This document shows positions 5,796-9,825 of a stretch of DNA of 9,825 nucleotides, in pieces; the stretch's first letter is position 1, and each line of letters starts with the position of its first letter. Position numbers and translations under genes: made by a program. The stretch covers positions 1 to 9,825 of the forward strand of contig JAFDGP010000070.1 in NCBI GenBank assembly GCA_019309245.1, written 5' to 3'. The stretch comes from Deltaproteobacteria bacterium (lineage in GTDB: Bacteria > Desulfobacterota > Desulfobacteria > Desulfobacterales > C00003060). The notes under the pieces were generated by a model. That model saw only the letters and a program-made list of their open reading frames with translations. It was not told where the DNA came from and did not search any database.

Positions 5796-7157
5796 ATGCA
5801 CCCCGCAATTTTTAGAGAATATGACATCCGCGGCATTGCTGGTGAAGAGATCACGGAAAATGACACCTTGTTGATCGGAAAAGCCATGGGAACACTCCTG
5901 CGAGGCGAGAACCGCACGCGGGTCGTCGTGGGACGTGACTGCAGGTTGAGTTCGGAGCGTTTCAGCCAGCAGGTCATCAAGGGATTGGTCGCTTCGGGAT
6001 GTGATGTCCTGGACATCGGGGTGTGTCCCACGCCGGTCTTTTATTTCGCCCTCCGGCACTTTGACAGGCAGGGCGGGGTAATGGTAACAGCCAGCCATAA
6101 TCCGCCCGAATATAACGGCTTTAAGCTATGCAGTGGATATGACACGCTCTTTGGTGACCAGATCAAACAGGTCGGACGGATTGTTGATCAAGGTGAGTTT
6201 TCCGAGGGGGTGGGTTCGGTTGGGACCGCGGATGCCGTAACCCCATACCGGGAATTTGTCACGAGCAACATCCATCTTTCAAGACCCCTTAAGGTTGGGG
6301 TTGACGCAGGAAACGGTACGGCCGGTGTTGTTGCAGTGCCGATTTTAGAAAATCTGGGGTGTGAGGTCTTCGGCCTTTACTGTGACATGGACGGTCGATT
6401 TCCCAACCACGAGGCCGACCCCACTGTCATGAAGAATATGCAGGACCTTGTCCGCCTGGTCAAAGAGCAGGCACTGGATGTGGGGATCGGCTATGACGGC
6501 GACGGGGATCGTGTGGGCGTGATCGACGAGGCGGGACATATCATTTGGGGCGACAAGCTCATGATTATCTTCGCCAGAGAAATTCTGTCCAGAAAGCCCG
6601 GGGCCACATTCATTTCTGAAGTGAAGTGTTCTCAAACACTCTATGATGACATCGAAAAACATGGAGGCCGTGCCATCATGTGGCGAACCGGCCATTCCCT
6701 GATTAAGCAGAAAATGAAAGAGGTGGGGGCAGAGTTGGCCGGAGAGATGAGTGGCCACATGTTTTTTGCCGATCGCTATTTCGGGTATGACGATGCGGTG
6801 TATGCCTCCTGCCGTTTGCTGGAAATTTTGTCCCGAGCCGAAAAGCCTCTGTCAGGGCTCCTTGACGATATCCCGGTCACACACGCTACGCCTGAGATTC
6901 GGGTCCCTTGTCCGGATGCGGTGAAGTTCGAAGTGGTTGGTGAAGTCACCCAATACTTTCGCCAGCGTTACAAGGTGATCGACATAGACGGCGTGCGCGT
7001 ACTTTTCGAAAACGGATGGGGTCTGGTGCGGGCCTCCAATACCCAGCCGGTGCTGGTGCTGCGTTTTGAGGCCTTGAGTCCGGAACAACTTGAGCGAATC
7101 CGGCAAGAGGTCGAATCGGTCCTGGACGGTATTGTGAAAAAACACACCACGATTTGA
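5796..7157 (+). CDS. manB: Phosphomannomutase/phosphoglucomutase (AlgC/ManB type)
   Basis: A 453-residue cytoplasmic alpha-D-phosphohexomutase interconverting hexose-6-phosphate and hexose-1-phosphate. Seen: the active phosphoserine loop TASHNPPEYNGFK with S100, the metal loop DGDGDR with D234/D236/D238, the sugar-binding loop GEMSGH (316-321), and the C-terminal phosphate-binding loop RASNTQP (412-418). The GEMSGH loop and C-terminal GWGLVRASNTQP resemble bifunctional AlgC-type PMM/PGM enzymes, so both mannose and glucose phosphates are likely substrates. A GGGAGG site lies 4 bases before the ATG and 12 bases separate it from the receiver gene. In this operon it would supply glucose-1-phosphate or mannose-1-phosphate for the sugar donor of the neighbouring glycosyltransferase; it may also serve surface polysaccharide. 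The gene is complete and faces plsY end to end, 22 bases apart, with no clear terminator between. Confidence 0.94.
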   Translation: MHPAIFREYDIRGIAGEEITENDTLLIGKAMGTLLRGENRTRVVVGRDCRLSSERFSQQVIKGLVASGCDVLDIGVCPTPVFYFALRHFDRQGGVMVTASHNPPEYNGFKLCSGYDTLFGDQIKQVGRIVDQGEFSEGVGSVGTADAVTPYREFVTSNIHLSRPLKVGVDAGNGTAGVVAVPILENLGCEVFGLYCDMDGRFPNHEADPTVMKNMQDLVRLVKEQALDVGIGYDGDGDRVGVIDEAGHIIWGDKLMIIFAREILSRKPGATFISEVKCSQTLYDDIEKHGGRAIMWRTGHSLIKQKMKEVGAELAGEMSGHMFFADRYFGYDDAVYASCRLLEILSRAEKPLSGLLDDIPVTHATPEIRVPCPDAVKFEVVGEVTQYFRQRYKVIDIDGVRVLFENGWGLVRASNTQPVLVLRFEALSPEQLERIRQEVESVLDGIVKKHTTI

Positions 7158-7179
7158 GTTGAGTTTCTTAAGAGAGAGC

Positions 7180-7788
7180 TTAGGTCCGGAAAGACGAGTG
7201 CTCGGTTCCTTCCAGCAGCCGCCTGATATTGTCGGTATGCTTAATATAGATGATCACAGTGATCACTGCGGCAAGTGTGGTCAGGATGGGCGAATGAGAA
7301 TCCAGCCATACGACAAACGGAAGGACTGCCGTGGCCGATAGCGACCCAGCGGAAGAATAGCCGAGGCTGCACACGACCAGGATATAGACCAAAAGTCCGA
7401 CGAGAAACGCCATTGGTGACAATATCAGAAAACAACCGGCCGCCGTGGCTACACCCTTTCCTCCCTTAAAGCCCAGAAATACGGAAAACAGATGTCCAAG
7501 AAAGGCTGCAAGCGCCACCAGGCTGATCCACAACAGACCCTTCCAGTCCGACATACCCAACCAGGACATGCCCAACCAAACGGGTACGGCGCCCTTTAAG
7601 AAATCCCCGGCCAGGGTTACCAATCCGAGCCTGGCACCCGTGAGACGGAACACATTGTAGGCCCCGATATTCTTGCTGCCGGCCTTTGTCACCTCAACGT
7701 TACTGAACAGGCGTGTCACGATCACACCAAAAGGAACGGATCCGAGCAGGTAAGCCAGTATCAGCAAGAGGAGGGCCTTGAGGGTCAT
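7180..7788 (-). CDS. plsY: Acyl-phosphate glycerol-3-phosphate acyltransferase PlsY
   Basis: An inner-membrane enzyme that moves the acyl group from acyl-phosphate to glycerol-3-phosphate, starting phospholipid synthesis. The 202 residues form several membrane segments. Seen: N-terminal YLLGSVPFG (13-21); motif 1 GSKNIGAYNVFR (37-48) with conserved S38, N40 and R48; motif 2 GHLFSVFLGFKGGKGVA (98-114); motif 3 HTDNIRRLLEGTE (184-196) with H184, N187 and E196. Motif 1 departs from the usual GSGNxGATN: the Gly is K39 and the Thr is Y44. The ATG at 7788 fits the family start, but no Shine-Dalgarno site precedes it. It follows bamD by 24 bases, probably in the same transcript. Identity is secure. 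Confidence 0.94.
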   Translation of the reverse strand: MTLKALLLLILAYLLGSVPFGVIVTRLFSNVEVTKAGSKNIGAYNVFRLTGARLGLVTLAGDFLKGAVPVWLGMSWLGMSDWKGLLWISLVALAAFLGHLFSVFLGFKGGKGVATAAGCFLILSPMAFLVGLLVYILVVCSLGYSSAGSLSATAVLPFVVWLDSHSPILTTLAAVITVIIYIKHTDNIRRLLEGTEHSSFRT

Positions 7789-7812
7789 GTTCGTTTAAAA
7801 GGGGTCACGCTT

Positions 7813-8526
7813 CTATTCGGCTTTGGCGCCAAGATGTTGCATTTTTCGTCGACAGCGCGCGAGGTACTGAAGGGCGTTGTAGTGAACACCCAGGTCGGGA
7901 TACAAGGAAACGACCCGCTTGAAGCGTTCCCGGGCGGCCTTCAGGTGCCCTGTCTTGAAATAAAAAGCTCCGATGTAAAACTCATGTTCCGCCAGGTTTT
8001 TCTTGCAAACCCTGATTGCACTTTGCGCCTTTTTCGCGTACGGGCTATCCGGATAGCTGCGCACCAGTCTTTCAAAGGTCTGCAGGGCCTGAGCGGTGAT
8101 GGTCTGGTCTCGATCCACGGACTGGATGCGGTCATAATAGCATCGGCCGATCTGATAGACCACATATGGGATCGCCTCATTTTTCGGATGTAGGTTCTCG
8201 AAGGACTCGTAGGCGTCGATGGCATCCTCGTATTCTTTTCGGAAATAATAGGCGTCACCCAGCTTGAGTTCCGCCAGGATGGCATACGGGCTGAAGGGGT
8301 ACCAGTCCTTGAGTTTCTCAAAGGCCTCGATCGACGCCTTGTAGTCTTCGTCCTTGAAGGCCTCCATGCCTTCTTCCGCCAGGTCCCGGGCGGTTTTTTC
8401 GCCCTGGGTTTCAAACATAGCACAGCCCGAAAGGAGCAGCACCCCCAGAAAAAGAAGCAACAGGGGCCTTTGCGCCCTTGAGAAGCCCTCCCTCACGGGG
8501 CTTGATTGATCGAAAGAGGTTACCAT
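7813..8526 (-). CDS. bamD: Outer-membrane assembly lipoprotein BamD
   Basis: BamD is the essential lipoprotein partner of BamA in the complex that folds outer-membrane beta-barrel proteins, anchored to the periplasmic face of the outer membrane. Seen: a basic then hydrophobic signal segment (about 20-32) ending in the lipobox LSGC, lipidated cysteine C35, then TPR-like helix pairs, for example AEEGMEAFKDEDYKASIEAF, ELKLGDAYYFRKEYEDAIDAY and IGAFYFKTGHLKAARERF, over about residues 48-225. The 237-residue length is close to the family norm. The start is uncertain: the ATG at 8526 has no ribosome-binding site and gives a long pre-signal stretch, while a GTG at codon 11 would give a normal 24-residue signal but also lacks a clear site. 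It lies 46 bases after the reductase gene. The protein's presence indicates a Gram-negative cell. Confidence 0.92.
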   Translation of the reverse strand: MVTSFDQSSPVREGFSRAQRPLLLLFLGVLLLSGCAMFETQGEKTARDLAEEGMEAFKDEDYKASIEAFEKLKDWYPFSPYAILAELKLGDAYYFRKEYEDAIDAYESFENLHPKNEAIPYVVYQIGRCYYDRIQSVDRDQTITAQALQTFERLVRSYPDSPYAKKAQSAIRVCKKNLAEHEFYIGAFYFKTGHLKAARERFKRVVSLYPDLGVHYNALQYLARCRRKMQHLGAKAE

Positions 8527-8572
8527 GGCAACGGTACGGGATCGCGTTGTGCCGTCATAACATCACGCGCGA

Positions 8573-9484
8573 TCACTCGCCAGAGATCCGTTTTACGTAT
8601 CGGGCGGCTTCAAGGCCGGCAACACAACCCTCGCCGACCGCCTTGGCGATCTGCCAGGGCTCGCCCGTGATGTCTCCGGCGGCATACAATCCCGAAATAT
8701 TGGTCTCCTGTTTCTTTTTGGTTTCAATGAAGCTGAAGGTCTCTGCGTCAAAAACGACGCCGAGATTTGCGGCCAGGTCCATAATTCCTTTGGCACCCAA
8801 CTCTACAAAAAGCCCTTTCACGGACAAGGTGTCCCCATTGGTCAAAAGGACTCCGTCCACCTCCTTGTCTCCTAGGATCTCCTTGACCCAGGTGCCTTCC
8901 AGGAGCTGAACAGCGCTGCGGCCCAGGCGTTCCTGTAAGACCTTTGTGACATTGAGCTCTTTGGATATGAGAAAGACCTCTTTGGCAAAGTCGAGCAGGG
9001 TCAAGGCGCCGCTGGCCGCCGCACTCTCGTTTCCCACGACGGCCACATCCAACCCCTTGAAAAAACCGGCGTCACAATCCACGCAATAGCTCACGCCCCG
9101 GCCCAATAGCTCTTTTTCCCCTTTGACCCGCAGTTTTTTTCGCGCGATGCCCATGGCCAAAACGAGCGCCTTGGAGGTCACTCGTCGGTCATTTTCCGTG
9201 CCCAACACAAACCGGTCGTTCTCGGTTGTGAGCTCAACGATATCTTCTGTGATAAACGCCGCCCCCAGATTCTCCGCCTGTGCTTTTCCGGCCTCCAGAA
9301 GGTCTTTTCCGGAAATGATTTCCTTGAAACAGCAGAAATTGGCGATATGAGCCCGGTAAACACTGCTTTTTTCAGGCTTTCCAAACACGCACACGGTGGT
9401 TTTCTTGCCGCGTGCGTGAATGGCGGCCTGGAGGCCTGCCGGCCCGCAGCCGATAATGGCGACGTCACAAACCATGTCAGGCAT
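8573..9484 (-). CDS. trxB: Thioredoxin reductase-like flavoprotein with divergent nucleotide-binding motif
   Basis: A 303-residue cytoplasmic FAD protein that should reduce the thioredoxin encoded just before it. Seen: the FAD Rossmann motif GCGPAGLQA (12-20), the redox-active CVDC (C134 and C137) in the normal CxxCD context, and the C-terminal FAD motif AAGDITGEPWQIAKAVGEG (268-286). The second Rossmann motif reads VVGNESAAA (149-157), one residue shorter than the usual VVGGGDSA and missing its second glycine, and the HRR...R motif that binds the NADPH 2'-phosphate is replaced by ISKELNVTK. NADPH is therefore unlikely to be the donor; NADH, ferredoxin or another donor is possible. An odd adjacent cysteine pair, C51-C52, replaces the usual PG in the NYPGF region. 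The start is right after the thioredoxin stop (TAAATG) with a weak AAGG site. Confidence 0.88.
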   Translation of the reverse strand: MPDMVCDVAIIGCGPAGLQAAIHARGKKTTVCVFGKPEKSSVYRAHIANFCCFKEIISGKDLLEAGKAQAENLGAAFITEDIVELTTENDRFVLGTENDRRVTSKALVLAMGIARKKLRVKGEKELLGRGVSYCVDCDAGFFKGLDVAVVGNESAAASGALTLLDFAKEVFLISKELNVTKVLQERLGRSAVQLLEGTWVKEILGDKEVDGVLLTNGDTLSVKGLFVELGAKGIMDLAANLGVVFDAETFSFIETKKKQETNISGLYAAGDITGEPWQIAKAVGEGCVAGLEAARYVKRISGE

Positions 9485-9811
9485 TTAGAGGGCCTTTTTC
9501 ACGAACTCTTCAATATGGGACTTGGGCACAGCACCGACCACCTGGTCGAGCACATTGCCGTCCTTAAAGAGAATCAGGGTGGGAATCGCCCGAATGCTGT
9601 ACTGTGACGGGGTATTGGGGCTTTGATCCACGTTACACCGGGCAAAGATGATCCTGTCTCCGTAGGTTTCGTGCAACTCCTTGAAAACCGGTGCAATCGC
9701 CTTGCACGGCCCGCACCAGGGAGCCCAGAAATCCACCAATGCCGGTTTGGCGGCCTTGAGTATCTCCGCTTCAAAATTGCTGTCATTGACGTCCAATACG
9801 CCTTCTTCCAT
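9485..9811 (-). CDS. trxA: Thioredoxin
   Basis: A 108-residue cytoplasmic thiol-disulfide oxidoreductase. Seen: VDFWAPWCGPCK with active-site C33 and C36, the buried D27, the cis-proline P77 in RAIPTLILF, and the C-terminal GAVPKSHIEEFV region; length is exactly typical. C59 in ARCNVDQ is an extra cysteine in place of the usual residue before the NVD motif, seen in some thioredoxins. The ATG is supported by AAAGGAG (9825 to 9819) with 7 bases of spacing. Its stop touches the start of the reductase gene, so the two are translated from one message. The promoter lies beyond the right edge of the window. Confidence 0.97.
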   Translation of the reverse strand: MEEGVLDVNDSNFEAEILKAAKPALVDFWAPWCGPCKAIAPVFKELHETYGDRIIFARCNVDQSPNTPSQYSIRAIPTLILFKDGNVLDQVVGAVPKSHIEEFVKKAL

Positions 9812-9818
9812 GATGCTG

Positions 9819-9825
9819 CTCCTTT
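9819..9825 (-). promoter_or_regulatory. Ribosome-binding site of trxA
   Basis: AAAGGAG on the minus strand, 7 bases before the thioredoxin ATG, reaches the last base of the window. It confirms that the trxA start lies inside the window. Confidence 0.8.

Noticed and set aside
7158..7179. Bidirectional terminator between the convergent mutase and plsY genes
   Set aside because: The 22-base gap gives at best a 5-bp stem with a wobble pair and no T-run on either strand.
1..9825. Defence system, mobile element or CRISPR array
   Set aside because: No repeat-spacer pattern, transposase, integrase, terminal inverted repeats or known defence domains are visible; the genes are metabolic and housekeeping.

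Overview
The window looks like chromosomal DNA from an anaerobic, Gram-negative bacterium, most likely a sulfate-reducing or related member of the Desulfobacterota (former Deltaproteobacteria). The evidence is a NIL-domain/2x[4Fe-4S] protein of a type common in strict anaerobes, a BamD outer-membrane lipoprotein, and a divergent thioredoxin reductase. This lineage call is inferred from gene content, without any database search. No rRNA, tRNA, CRISPR array, insertion sequence or phage gene is visible. The DNA is densely coding and ordinary in composition, so it reads as core or near-core genome.

Layout. Bases 1-921 (minus strand) hold a two-gene unit, NIL-ferredoxin then mnmA, joined by an ATGA overlap and preceded by a good sigma-70-like promoter at 991-1019; mnmA runs off the left edge. 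Bases 1154-2922 (minus) hold ino1 (inositol-3-phosphate synthase) followed by a CDP-alcohol phosphatidyltransferase, together a likely route to phosphatidylinositol phosphate. Bases 3187-4029 (minus) encode a mannosyl/glucosyl-3-phosphoglycerate phosphatase. Diverging from it are a glucosyl-3-phosphoglycerate synthase-like glycosyltransferase (4153-5364), a stand-alone receiver protein (5400-5783) and a phosphomannomutase/phosphoglucomutase (5796-7157), all on the plus strand. Bases 7180-9811 (minus) hold thioredoxin, a thioredoxin reductase-like flavoprotein, bamD and plsY, closely spaced and probably co-transcribed.

How the genes work together. The central block 3187-7157 reads as a compatible-solute module. 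The mutase supplies hexose-1-phosphate for nucleotide-sugar synthesis, the glycosyltransferase would join the sugar to 3-phosphoglycerate, and the phosphatase would release glucosylglycerate (or mannosylglycerate). The 123-bp divergent region carries overlapping promoter elements inside a perfect inverted repeat, which suggests joint control. The inositol pair beside it draws on the same glucose-phosphate pool. The NIL-ferredoxin/mnmA pair suggests an iron-sulfur protein devoted to sulfur handling for tRNA thiolation. The thioredoxin pair has a reductase whose pyridine-nucleotide-binding motifs look degraded, so its electron donor is uncertain.

The most interesting points are the NIL-ferredoxin/MnmA coupling, the reductase lacking normal NADPH motifs, the receiver inside the solute operon, and the palindromic divergent promoter. 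None is proven to be a new system from sequence alone.
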